NCBI GenBank assembly: GCA_029237695.1
Contig: CM055273.1
Span: forward strand, 61,555,968 to 61,619,967
Origin: Conchocele bisecta
Lineage: Eukaryota > Mollusca > Bivalvia > Lucinida > Thyasiridae
Direction of reading: 5' to 3'
Length of the DNA stretch: 64,000 bases
This document shows positions 52,366 to 63,004 of this stretch, one piece after another (within the stretch, counting starts at the first letter, position 1; each line of letters begins with the position of its first letter). Made by a program: the position numbers and the translations under genes. The notes beneath the pieces are model-generated. The model made no database searches. It was not told the origin of the DNA and saw nothing but the letters and a program-made list of their open reading frames with translations.

Positions 52366-53136
52366 TCAATTATGATAACATTTCCGACATCATTCGTTAT
52401 TTAAGGTAAATTTCGAGCTAATAACATACTCACCAGAACAATCCGACTGAGCACTAATGTAGATTTTCAGAGAATTGTCCATAAATCATATAAAGGTCAA
52501 ATTGACATTCACACCATGTAATAATACCCACACGGTGTGGTTAAATGTTGAGGTGTGTGTCGTTATATATACTAAACATAAACATATACGCGACATCGAT
52601 TCGTACTACATGTACGCCCAAGTACACATGGGAGTTATAGATAGCAATAAACATCCCCAAAGGTAGAAAGTAGACGGCCAAAAACTACAGGGAGTTTTGG
52701 GACCGAAGATGTCCCGATGATAGCCCTCCGATCTGCTGTGTCGCAGCAATGCTACTCTTGACTATTGGCCCTGGGAATTAGAAAATAAATATTCCGAGAG
52801 GCGGGAATCAGACAGTAGATTTTGTCCCCCAATTATTCAGACACATGATACACATACGACACTGGTTACTGGTACTCATGGCACCAATTTCAAGACCTTG
52901 CCAATTTGAAGATCGCATTGTCGTTGACATTCTTAGTTATTATTGCGACAACATGTTTGTAAGGATGTCTCTATTATCCATTTGATTTGAATAATTACTG
53001 CAATTTTAGGACACTTGATGCATGTGGACATTCGTGACGCATTTGCCCAACTATTAGTATTGCCTCGACTTTTGTGACTTTCTAAAACTCGCAGAATTTT
53101 GTAGTAAAATGTCTTTAAATTACGGAGCTTTATAAG

Positions 53137-54060
53137 GGACATGAGAAGAGATTCGGTCATATCATTCCAATTCGTTCTAACGCATTCCAATTCGTTCTAA
53201 CCAATTCGAATTCGTTAGAACGCATTCCAATTCGTTCTAACGCATTCCAATCTAACGATTTCCAATTCGTTCTAACGAATTCAATTATTTCGTTCTAACG
53301 CATTCCACTTCATTCTAACGAATTCCAATTCATTCTAACGCATTCCAATTCGTTCTAACGCATTCCAATTTGATCTAACGATTTCAATTTGTTCGTTCTA
53401 ACGAATTCGAATTCGTTCTAATGCATTTCAATTCGTTCTAACGCATTCGAATTCGTTCTAACGATTTCAATTATTTCGTTCTAACGCATTCGAATTCGTT
53501 AGAACGAAATAATTGAAATCGTGAGAACGAATTCGAATGCGTTAGAACGAAATAATTGAAATCGTTTGAACGAAATCGAATACGTTAGAACGAATTGCAG
53601 TGCGTTAGAACGAATTCGAATTCGTTAGAACGAACAAATTGAAATCGTTAGAACGAATTCGAATTCGTTAAAACGAATTGGAATTCGTTAGAACGAATTG
53701 GAATGCGTTGGAACGAAATAATTGAACTCGTTAGAACGAATTGGAATGCGTTAGTACGAATTCGAATTCGTTATAACGAATTGGAAATCGTTCTAACGAA
53801 TTTGAATGAGTTAGAACGAAATATTTGAAATCGGTAGAACGAATTCGAATTCGTTAAACCGAATTGGAAATCATTAGAACGAATTGGAAATCGTTATCTA
53901 GAACGAATTGGAATGCGTTAGAACGAATTGGAATGCGTTCTAACGAATTCGAATTGGTTAGAACGACAGCGTTAGAACGAATTGGAATACGTTCTAACGA
54001 ATTAGAATTCGTTAGAACGAAATCAAATTTGTCAGAACATTTTGTTCTCTTCTCATGTCC
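53137..54060. mobile_element. Foldback-type element made of 20-bp tandem repeats
   Basis: Outer ends GGACATGAGAAGAGA and TCTCTTCTCATGTCC are inverse. Inside, the left half repeats CATTCCAATTCGTTCTAACG and variants, and the right half repeats its complement CGTTAGAACGAATTGGAATG, with a switch of orientation near 53500. Unit length is mostly 20 nt, with some 23-nt units (ATTATTTCGTTCTAACG). The architecture resembles Drosophila FB elements. It lies 556 nt upstream of the PDX1 start codon. Confidence 0.85.
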
Positions 54061-54270
54061 GTATTAAATAGTTTATTCGTGATGTCATAGTTCACTCTAC
54101 TAGTAACGGGAATGATTGCATTATTATTCGGATACTTAGTGTATGTGGACATATGTGACAGTCCGACTCATACCACCATTATTATTACCTTGATCTGTTT
54201 AACCACCATTACAAAGTTGCTTTGTGAGCGTTTTACGACCGAGTATAATCGGTGGCATACCAATGTAAAG

Positions 54271-54485
54271 TTAATCCTTTCAACACCACATACCTGTATA
54301 GTGGTATTGGCAAACAGTGTAGATCCAGATGAGCCGGCATGTACATGTACTTTTCATACTTTTGAGACCAAAAGCACCCGCTTTTCATAAATGGGCTACT
54401 CTGAAAATCAGTTTGTGAAGATTGGATTGGTTGCAAAATTAACATATCAAAATCCATTCCTGTTTCTTAGTGGTGAAGGGGTTAA
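54271..54485. mobile_element. TTAA-family-2 MITE upstream of PDX1
   Basis: TTAATCCTTTCAACACCACA at the left, TTAGTGGTGAAGGGGTTAA at the right. It ends 131 nt before the PDX1 ATG. Confidence 0.78.
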
Positions 54486-54615
54486 GTATGCCTTTGGATT
54501 ACAATTAAAGTGCTATGCTTCTTTTGCTGTTCAGTATACAGGTAGCTGGTTAAATCTGGTTTAACAAATGGAAACAACTATATTTCGTTTACCACAGGAC
54601 TACATTACTGGCACA

Positions 54616-54637
54616 ATGGCGACACATCTTGAAAACG
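54616..54637 (+). CDS. PDX1: PDX1 coding exon 1 (22 nt)
   Basis: ATGGCG in good context (A at -3, G at +4) encodes MATHLEN plus one base, then a GTAAGA donor. The split Gly codon is completed in phase by exon 2. A CCACAG acceptor-like site lies shortly upstream, so a non-coding leader exon is possible. Confidence 0.8.
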
Positions 54638-57600
54638 GTAAGATGTTTATTATTTAATTTAATAAGTTGTTATACACTAAACTGAATATACAATACATGT
54701 ATATACTCTTTACAATGCGGAGTTAAATTTTGTTGTCTCTTTACAACGCGAAGTTAAATGTTGTCGTCTGCTGTTTATGATTTCCCATTATCTCCGTAAA
54801 ACATGTTTTGACAGTGTATGAGAATTGTCGCCAATAAAAACGTTTCTCGTGTGCTGCTAACTTGTGTTAAAGGAATGCGTTACACATGAATCGGCAGACG
54901 GCACTATTAGTTTCCAACCTTTTAAGGTTTCAACTCGGGCGGGCCGAACACAACCGTGTCCAGCAACAACATTAATTTAAATATTTTGTTTTACCCTTTT
55001 TAGCATGCAACGTGAAAGTGAGCATTATATTGTAGATTTCGCCAACATATCGAAAACAAAAATGTTGGCACAAGTCTTGGCATTATATCGAATTATATAT
55101 AGATACTATAGCTGTGTGTCCTTAAAACGTTAACGGAAAGCAATATACACATGTATTTTTGTTTGACTGTGGAATTAATATACTTTGCAATATTTCGAGA
55201 ACAGTATATAAAGGATTAAACAATGACTGAACTACATGTATTAAAAAGTAATACACTATAGACAAATGACAGTTTTAATTCAAGAGGGTGATACAACTAG
55301 TAGTTACAAAAAGGTATGCCTGTTCGGTATCCGTTATACATTTGATCCAATCCGCGGAGATACACCTTTAATACTACCCGGCATATCAATCCATGCTGCA
55401 CACCTGTTTATGGTTACTGGGTTTGCTAAACAGGTTCCTTTTCAAATGGTTTGGTGTACGTTTGTCTTAAAGCTTGTGCTAATATGTAATAGTGGGAAAT
55501 GGCTTCATATTAATGCCCTCTATATATATACCTGAATGTTGTTGCCGTTACTTGCTGCCAAGATATTATATAATTGAGACTTGCCATGTGATTTTGAACC
55601 TTCGGACATCTGCGTAATTTCATTAAATACGTTTACAAAATTTACAAAATTTTCCATAAATGGCGTCAGAAGTTGACAACATTTTCAGAGTATATGCCGC
55701 ACTTTTGACGCCATTTGTAAATTGTGTATACGTATTTCATGAAATTACGCAAATGTCCGAAGGTACAAAATAGTTGTGATTTACTATGCCATTTATTAAA
55801 CGAGTTTATTGATTTCATAAGAAAGTAGCCGAGTTTTCCTATGCAACCAGTCAACAAGTTTAAAGGTACATTACCACTCAGCAGAATATTAAACATTCAT
55901 TCACCATGACCCCACGTATTTATTGGCATTATTATGCATTTTATATCAGACGTAAATGTCCACACTGATCAGGGGCGATAACCGTGTTTCCTTAAAATTT
56001 AACGGACCGTACTATTTATTATCTGCATTAAGTTTTGATGTATAAAGATCATACTGTATAATCTGTCGAAACTATTATTTTTTCAGATGAGGCATTTAAT
56101 TAGTATAAATAATTAAATGAAAAGGCATGCAGAGCATGATGTTATTAGCCGATCAAATCAGGGTTCAATATATGTCAGGGAAAAGTGAGAGAAGTGTTGA
56201 TTTCCTCCCCAACCAAATTCTCCCAGTTATATTTAGCTATCATTAATATATGATCATAGCAATACATTTGGTAGTCAAATGTAAACAATAGTATTCCAGT
56301 TGAAAGAATTAACCTTTGCATATAGGTGAAGGCGCTTAGCATTACACAAATATATAGCAAGTCAACCGAAATCTCATAAATACCCGATGTTGGCGGCCAT
56401 CTTGAAAATATGATAATTATATACTGAATATTAGTGTAGTTTACGTAAATTCTTTAATATATCCATCAGAAATGTTTTTTAACAACTTACACCAATTTCC
56501 AAGTTAAGGACCATGACCTATTGGCTCATATATTGGCAATTTTCGACTTCCGTCAAGCATAAAGTTCAATGACCTTGAAAAGACCTTGAACTTGGTTTAA
56601 AAAATGGCACCCCGATTTTTTGGAAACCTTATACATTCAAGTTTATAAAAACACCGGGTGCCATAAATTAACACGAGGTGCCGGAATTTTATATATATAC
56701 CTACAATTGCCCCTGGACTAGAAGGCAAACCGCCTAACTTTAGTTTACCGAACTATTGTAGATACAACGTTTATTTATAGCCAAATTGAATTGCAAACCG
56801 CCGAACTCTTGTAGTGAAAACGTTTATTTATAGCCAAATTGTGTTATTTCGCTATATTTAAAGTTTTCAACAGAGATAATGGCCAAAAATGAAAAATTAT
56901 CCGGTTGATGTAATTTGGAAGTGATACAACAAATTTCGCGTTTGTAGATTACAGAATATAGGAGAAAAGGGTGGTTACAAACTTTTTCACAAACCAATGG
57001 ATAACCAATATATAGCCGATCTATAAATAGATCGGCTAATAAAAATATCGTGCCTCATTTGCAAATGAAAATAGCCTGATACCACCACGATTCGCTATCG
57101 GTAACATACATACTACTAAATGATTATATATGTATAGCGGGCACTCGTAATTTTTATAACTGGTGGAATAGTGACACAATTATCAGGCGCGGATCCAGGA
57201 TTTCGGGTTAGGGGGGGCGTAACTATTTTGCAATACTTGACTATATTATCGAACGAGCTAAGCTCGTTCGATAATATAGTCAAGTATTGCAAAATAGTCG
57301 ACCGAGCGGAGCGGAGCAGAAAAATGCATGGAATACATGGCACTTGGCATGAAACGTGCCTTGTAACTTGTAAAAAATCTTTACTAGGCGAATTTTAGGG
57401 GGGGGGGGGGGGGGGGGGAGGGGCGGACCCGCCCCCCTGAATCCGCTGATTATACACTTATTTAATTCCTGGAAAGAGCATAGTGTATGGAAATGGGTGG
57501 GTGGGGTAACGTTTTCCAAATGAGCCAAGTATTGGGTCCTAGGTCCGAGTATTCCACCTGTGATGTTGTGGGTGGATGTTGTAGAGAGGTTGTACTGTAA

Positions 57601-58198
57601 CAATATTTCCTCACCGATTGCAGGCGTCGATGTGACCAATCTCCTGGTAACGGGCGCCGCTGCCCCAGCGTCACAGACGGGCACGTTCAAGGTCAAGGCC
57701 GGACTCGCCCAGATGGCCAAGGGTGGTGTCATTATGGACGTCACGACGGCAGCGGAGGCAAGGATTGCCGAGGACGCCGGGTACGTTTGTATACGTAGTC
57801 TGTGGCTGTGACTCGAGAAATAGGGTTTATGACTTTTGCGATCAGTGTAGACCCAGATCAACATGCGCATATGCGCAGTCGAGCCGGCTCATCTGGATCT
57901 ACACGGATTGCAAAAGCCGATATAATGATATATAGTGATGGAATGGTTAACATTCGATAAATTTGTGTTTACATCAACACATTCAACAGTACGTCAGTTA
58001 TATCAGTACTCTCCAACAGAATCAACAGGATCATATTTCACTTGGAATCGAAGGCTACTACTATACACACAATGGCTATATACGATGAACACTTTTCCAA
58101 GAAACTTAATTTTCCAGGCATGCGCAGTGATGGCACTAGAGCGAGTTCCAGCAGATATACGACGTGATGGGGGCGTGGCGAGGATGACGGATCCAAAG
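54616..58198 (+). CDS. PDX1: Pyridoxal 5'-phosphate synthase synthase subunit (PdxS/SNZ/PDX1), first three coding exons, 3' part outside the window
   Basis: PdxS is the (beta/alpha)8-barrel that condenses ribose 5-phosphate (or ribulose 5-phosphate), glyceraldehyde 3-phosphate and PdxT-delivered ammonia into PLP. Exons are 54616-54637, 57624-57780 (or to 57784) and 58118-58198. The translation begins MATHLENG, then [14 protein letters not shown], then the family core [19 protein letters not shown], the EARIAEDAG helix and [25 protein letters not shown]. This matches the first third of plant and bacterial PDX1/PdxS (full length about 290-310 residues). The catalytic Asp of GGVIMDV is present; the active-site lysine of the later PVMAK segment would be downstream, and I found no such exon before 64000. 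Oddity: the best donor of exon 2 is out of phase by one base with exon 3. The partner gene PDX2 is divergent upstream. Confidence 0.93.
54700..54925. repeat. Degraded TTAA family 1 MITE in PDX1 intron 1
   Basis: TTTACAACGCGAAGTTAAAT, GTCGTCTGCTG, AACATGTTTTGACAGTG and GTGCTGCTAACTTGTG parts; the ends are mutated. Bases 54926-55570 hold nothing I recognise. Confidence 0.5.
55576..55782. mobile_element. MITE E copy in PDX1 intron 1
   Basis: GAGACTTGCCATGTGATTTT and ACCTTCGGACATCTGCGTAA face GCAAATGTCCGAAGGTACAA. Confidence 0.8.
55920..57170. repeat. Dispersed repeat (same family as 10.3 and 60.5 kb) and unassigned AT-rich DNA
   Basis: Inverse pieces such as GATCAGGGGCGATAACCGTG and TGTATAGCGGGCACTCGTAA match 10320-10600. 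Between about 56400 and 57000 I see short direct repeats (AACGTTTATTTATAGCCAAA twice) and no gene. Confidence 0.55.
57178..57452. mobile_element. MITE with GGATCCAGGATTT end, 71-nt perfect hairpin and long G-run
   Basis: CAGGCGCGGATCCAGGATTT at the left; GCCCCCCTGAATCCGCTGAT at the right. Inside, CTATTTTGCAATACTTGACT pairs exactly with its inverse (57228-57298), and a G-run of about 23 follows near 57400. Confidence 0.7.
57624..57780 (+). CDS. PDX1: PDX1 coding exon 2
   Basis: The acceptor ATTGCAG ends at 57623. It encodes [15 protein letters not shown], a [15 protein letters not shown] segment, and [18 protein letters not shown]. The strong donor GG/GTACGT gives an end at 57780 (phase 2). 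A weaker GTTTGT donor would extend it to 57784 (phase 0, adding Tyr). Confidence 0.92.
57802..57935 (+). repeat. MITE F fragment directly after the PDX1 exon 2 donor
   Basis: TGTGGCTGTGACTCGAGAAA and TTTTGCGATCAGTGTAGACC, with CATCTGGATCTACACGGATT inverse. It begins about 20 nt after the exon 2 end. Confidence 0.65.
58118..58198 (+). CDS. PDX1: PDX1 coding exon 3
   Basis: The acceptor TTTTCCAG ends at 58117. 27 codons encode [19 protein letters not shown] and VARMTDPK, in phase 0 at both ends, with a GTATAA donor. The match to plant PDX1 is almost residue for residue. Confidence 0.93.
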
Positions 58199-58792
58199 GT
58201 ATAATGTCACATAGCTCGTATGTATGTTTCACTTTTTCTTGTAAACTGTAATTCGAATTCAATGGGGTGACAGAAGCTCATTTTATAAGGACATACATGC
58301 ATGTGTTGACACTAATGTGTTATGTTTATATCATTCACATTCATAGCATTGTTATACATATTGTACATGTATATACCGTTAGTGTGAACAGTATCCGATT
58401 TCATCAAAATTGCGAAGTACATGTATACTTATCTAGCAAAGTATACTTTGAGGGAATAATCATTTATCTTTCCAGAAATGCATTACATGTATTTCATATA
58501 GAACTAACCGTTGCATATATTTGATGATTACAAGTATGCAGAATTATTATACTGAATTGCTGTGATAATAACAAGAACAATTATAACATGAATGATCATG
58601 TTATAAAAGAACGCTTTGAGTGTATGTTATTATTATTGAGGCCAACTACATGTTTGCAAGTAGCATGTAAAGTTATAGATCTCAGGGTATGGGATCAGTG
58701 GTTTCCGAACCTGCTTTTCCGACGTGACGTATTCTGTGATGTCATTTTTACAGTAAATTTTCTTGAAACTTTTCCAAGCAAACGGACGGATT

Positions 58793-58869
58793 TCGATGAT
58801 ATGTATCACACCATAGAAGTGACATACCGGTTCGATGATATGTATCACACCATAGAAGTGACGTACCGG
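58793..58869 (+). repeat. 38-bp tandem duplication
   Basis: TTCGATGATATGTATCACAC with CATAGAAGTGACATACCGG occurs twice in a row with one mismatch. The rest of 58200-59040 shows no gene and no further PDX1 exon. Confidence 0.8.
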
Positions 58870-59039
58870 TATGGGTGCTCTAAAAGTTCTTTACGATAAC
58901 CTATAACTGTCGTGAAGAATCAAGTACCGTTTATTTCTTACATTCACGTTCTTAAGATTTTTATTCACATCCATGGTAACCAATTCTTCGTCAAAACCAG
59001 AAAATTGTTAGATTAAAGCAAACTATACCATAATGCAAG

Positions 59040-59330
59040 AACTGGCATCATTAAACGAAGCTAATCCCTCGCTGGCAGCCTTGATAATAAAAAAGTACTC
59101 TGTGACCTTGGGCGGTCGAACGTGGGTCATATGAGTCTACTCATATGCTAATCCATGCTCCATCCATAGACACACATCATGGTCAAATAATATCAAAATC
59201 GTGGAAGCAGTTCACAAGTTATTGAAAACTGAAAGGTGTTACTAGTGTAAGTACATACGTACGCAGTACATGGACTAACGATATACCACCTCTTGCCTAT
59301 CAGCGAGGGGATACTAATTGGCAACCTGTT
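59040..59330 (-). repeat. Repeat G, unoccupied copy
   Basis: ACTGGCATCATTAAACGAAG, then CTAATCCCTCGCTGGCAGCC, is the inverse of the sequence that carries SINE 2 at 15905, here without the SINE. Bases 59331-60300 hold nothing I recognise. Confidence 0.75.
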
Positions 59331-60439
59331 AAGCATTTACTGCGTTATGTTTCATTAAACTCTGTCTTTCCATTATAAAGATATTACATTCAACATCCTG
59401 CACCACCTTTAATTGACATGGCACAATTTTAAATATTGCGCGGGCCCAATTTTCCCAATTTTAGTACTTTCCCTTAACAAAAAAAACCGGCATCTAGTCG
59501 CACGCTGACTGAACCGCGATTTATAAACTTACCCAGGGAGATTACATTGCAAACATAGTGTAACGCGTCCACTGGCGGTTTGTTTCGGTGCACAGTACAA
59601 CAGTCCGACTTGGCAACGCCACCTAGCGACTTGTCACCGGCACTGCAGTGCATGATATAAAAATCCTAAAACCGTCAACTTCTAAAACTGGCGTTTTGAA
59701 GAAAGTCATGAAATATGCAATCTTAAATTCGATAAAATTGACGCAGTACAATTTGAACGACGTTATAAGCCAAAGATATGAGTACCAGAAATAATCCACA
59801 TTCAGACACATGAAAATGTTTGCCATTTCTCCATTTCATTGTCGAAACTCCAGACGGTTTTTATAGAATGTGAAAGCCATGGAAAATGTATACTGGATAT
59901 CAAATACTCCTACAAGCACCAATATGAACTTGTGAGTGAAATTCACGACAGGTCATACATTACATCGAAACAGAAATCATTACCTTGAAAAAGTCTGAGA
60001 AATATTACATACACACAAGTACACATTCAAACGGCTGTATGTCAAAAATTGTTCTGCGACTTTGCGCTGCAGTGGAGTATCCAGATTCATGCAGAGGGGG
60101 TGTGAATTGTGAATGGAGTTTGGAAGGGGGTGCGAGAACATACATTCAATTTCTTCCATTGTAGTGATTTTCACATATATTATACAGGTAGTTATTTCCC
60201 CCAGAAAACGTAGGTTAAAGTAAAAAAAAATACACACCTGACCAAATGTTACGGGATGCAATTACACACCATGTTACTGGTCTTTGTACTGTACACCCAC
60301 TGGTGAATCCATGTGACAAGTGTTTTGTATGATGTGGTGTTTGTGAATGAGCTGATAAGACAAATGTCGTGCCTTTGCACTTAATGACTGGGTGCCAGAC
60401 ATCCTTCAGCAAAGTTGCAAATCATGATTTGAATTGGGG

Positions 60440-60830
60440 TCCCATCTGTTTGGCACAAAGTGTTATTTATAGGAATTAAATATTAAATAAGTATAATTGT
60501 GTAACTATTCCAACAGTTTAAAAAAAATACGAGTGCCCGCTACACAGAAATATTCACTTAGTAATCTTAGGTTTACTGATAGGTTGTATCATCGTGCTAT
60601 TTTGATTGTAAATGAGGCAGGTCATTTTTAAATTATTTATATCAACTAAATGTGTCACCTGAATAAATATTTGTATTGACTTGTTACAAAATATGATCAT
60701 TGCACATCAAAAGATAAATAGGGAGAATAAATAGTTGTTTCCATTAACATTTTAAAGAGTCAATGTTATCGCCCTTGATATCAAAGTGGCAATTCAAGCT
60801 TGATGTAAAAATAATAATAATGTAAAATTA
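60440..60830 (+). repeat. Dispersed repeat, unoccupied host copy for the 8818-10292 element
   Basis: TTTATAGGAATTAAA and GAGTGCCCGCTACACAGAAA correspond to the two flanks of the 8.8-kb element. The TA target is single here (near 60487). Confidence 0.7.
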
Positions 60831-60849
60831 ACATGGTTGACATGATTTT

Positions 60850-61140
60850 TTTAAGAATTTTACCAAATTTTCTACGACGACCATCTTGGATTATGCGACA
60901 ACCTCCATTTTAACAAATATGAAAATGCTTCACCCACGCACCACAACTGTGAAGTCTGACTAGCGTCGGCCAAACGGTACATGAGAAGAAGACGAAATCT
61001 ATAATTAAAGGATGACCTGTCGGCGGCCATCTTGTATGATGTATCATCCGATTTTGACAAAAAAATTATCCAGAGTGATTGTCTCCACGATACCTTCGAT
61101 TTGATATATATCAGGACCTTATTAGGTCAAATTTGAAATA
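60850..61140 (-). repeat. Family C internal unit, inverted fragment
   Basis: CTCCATTTTAACAAATATGA, GGCGGCCATCTTGTATGATG and TCCAGAGTGATTGTCTCCAC are the inverse of family C internal sequence. Confidence 0.6.
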
Positions 61141-61399
61141 TCGCCATGTGCCAGATACAAAATCAATGCGGAAAAAAACAAAGGGAGAACACTGGAATAT
61201 TTACTTAGTGAGGCAAGAGTTGTGATAAATATACAAAAAGGAATTCCAGTTATGCTCGGGACACAAAATCAGTACATGTATCCGAAAAAAACAAAAGAAA
61301 TCAGTATGGTAAGATATGTTATTCTTGCTTTTAAGGACTAGAGCAAGTGAGCGGGGTCTCACACATACCCTCGGCCGCAGCAAAGTCATTTGGCCTTGA

Positions 61400-62560
61400 C
61401 CTTTGGCATGAAAGCCGCTTAGGTGAGATATAGAATGAAAGTATGGCTGTTGATAAAGAAGTATGTGACATTTCCAGTCGATCCAACATACGGTTACAGA
61501 TAAATTGTGTACTTAAAACTTTAATGCAAATATTTCAAAACATTTAACACAATTTGACCTTGACCTTGGGCATGAAAGTCACATGCGTGGGGCTATAAAA
61601 TGAAAATATGGATGTTGATTGTTGATAGACAAATATATGAAGTTTCAATTCAATCCGACTTACGGTTGCAGAGAAATTGTTTACTTAAAACTTTAACGCA
61701 TATATTTCAAAACATTTAACGCAAGTTTCAAAGTAATTTCACCTTCACCGTGTGCATGAAAGCCGTATGAGTGGGCTATAGAATGTTTGTTTAATGGTGT
61801 TTAACGGCCTATCAACAGCTATGGTCTAATACTCACATAAAGGATATAACGGATACCAAATGCCAAAGTTGTTTGTTTGTTTATTGGTGTTTAACGGCCT
61901 ATTAACAGCTCAGGTCATATAAGGCTGGGCAAACGGGTTAGATCCTGTATTAACCTGCTGCATTGGGGGGAAAATCCCAAAATCAGAACGGAATATTTTC
62001 ATCGAGAAAAAATATAGTCGGCCCTGAAATTAAAATAACCTGACCTGATGCCAGGTCCATACCACACCAAAGTCACTTGGCCCCTTTCCCTAAAAAAGAA
62101 TTACGAATAATCGTAATACTCACACAAGAGATATAACCAGATTCAACTGTCACATACAAAATGCCAAAGACGTATGTGAGGGCCAAACCAGGTCTCCAGT
62201 CGGATTTCCGGTAAGGATGAATCGCGATTGTTAAATTACCCATCACATGCACCCACCAGGGCTATAGAAAGAAAATATTGATCTTCTAACTTCATAAAGA
62301 AGTATATATATGAAGTTTCAAGTCAACCCGACTTGCGGTTGCAGAGACATTGTGTACTTAAAAACTTTGACATGTTTGATGCAAGTAATTTGACCTTGTG
62401 CAGGAAAGCCACATCGGTGTGCTACAGTATAAAAAATATGAATGACGATAAAGAAGTATATGAAGATTCAACTCAATGCGATTTACGGTTGCAGATATAA
62501 TGGGTACCCAAAAACCTTTAACGCAAATCTTACGGATGGACGAAAATACAAAAACTATAT
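61400..62560 (+). repeat. ~175-bp tandem units interrupted by SINEs
   Basis: Units share GACCTTGACCTTGGGCATGA, GAAGTTTCAATTCAATCCGA and GCAGAGAAATTGTTTACTTA variants. About four copies lie at 61430-61790 and 62265-62560. Confidence 0.72.
61794..62263 (-). mobile_element. Two SINE family 1 copies within one target duplication
   Basis: GGGCTATAGAATG (61781-61793) and GGGCTATAGAAAG flank the block. The first copy (61794-61868) is internally deleted; the second (61869-62258) is nearly complete and inverted, with a TTTGTTTGTTTATTGG tail. Confidence 0.75.
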
Positions 62561-63004
62561 ACACCTCGACATACTTTGTATGCCTGGGTATGAATCATGA
62601 TTGAAGGCACTGTGTTACAGATGATGCCTCAATATGTTGTTTGTCACATCATGCACTGTCAAATTTCGAAGTCGAAATTTATTGTACACATGTAATTTGT
62701 TACAAGTTTGACCATTGGGCATTGATTTCAATTATAATCATGATAATAGCACAAAAATACATTATTAATTCGTAAATTTTCGTTTCCCTTCGAAAGTCTA
62801 CAAAGTTTGTCTTTGGTCTATTCTGGATGTTTCAAGTAAAATCCTTTATTGCGAAGATAACTGAAACCATGTGAAACCAACCAAATATAGACTTTATAGA
62901 CTGTGGACGTTAAACAGAAATTTAAGAATCAAAGATTGAATGCAATACCTTAAATGCTAATCACTCTAGGTTGGCGGTAGGATTTTTAAATTTGTTTCTG
63001 AAAT

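Larger units (their letters stand above)
48407..54615. other. Shared upstream region between divergent PDX2 and PDX1
   Basis: 6.2 kb with no recognisable coding content. It contains a rolling-circle 5'-end fragment (48630-48860), SINE and hAT-palindrome fragments (49000-49170), TTAA-type MITEs (49428-49628, 51221-51395, 54271-54485), a short hairpin-ended element (49982-50148), C-tracts (near 48829 and 51697), a hairpin (52290-52365) and a foldback array (53137-54060). I see no convincing TATA box or operator; any shared promoter is inference from the head-to-head layout. Confidence 0.6.

Noticed and set aside
53137..54060. CRISPR array
   Set aside because: Repeats are about 20 nt with no unique spacers, change orientation in the middle and have inverse outer ends; the genome is eukaryotic.
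57280..57870. 196-codon minus-strand open frame
   Set aside because: It runs through the G-run and hairpin and is antisense to PDX1 exon 2, which carries the clear homology.
47410..58198. Bacterial contamination or horizontally acquired bacterial operon
   Set aside because: Both genes have spliceosomal introns, are divergent rather than co-directional, and lie among the same SINEs and MITEs as KMT5. An ancient transfer is not excluded, but contamination is.
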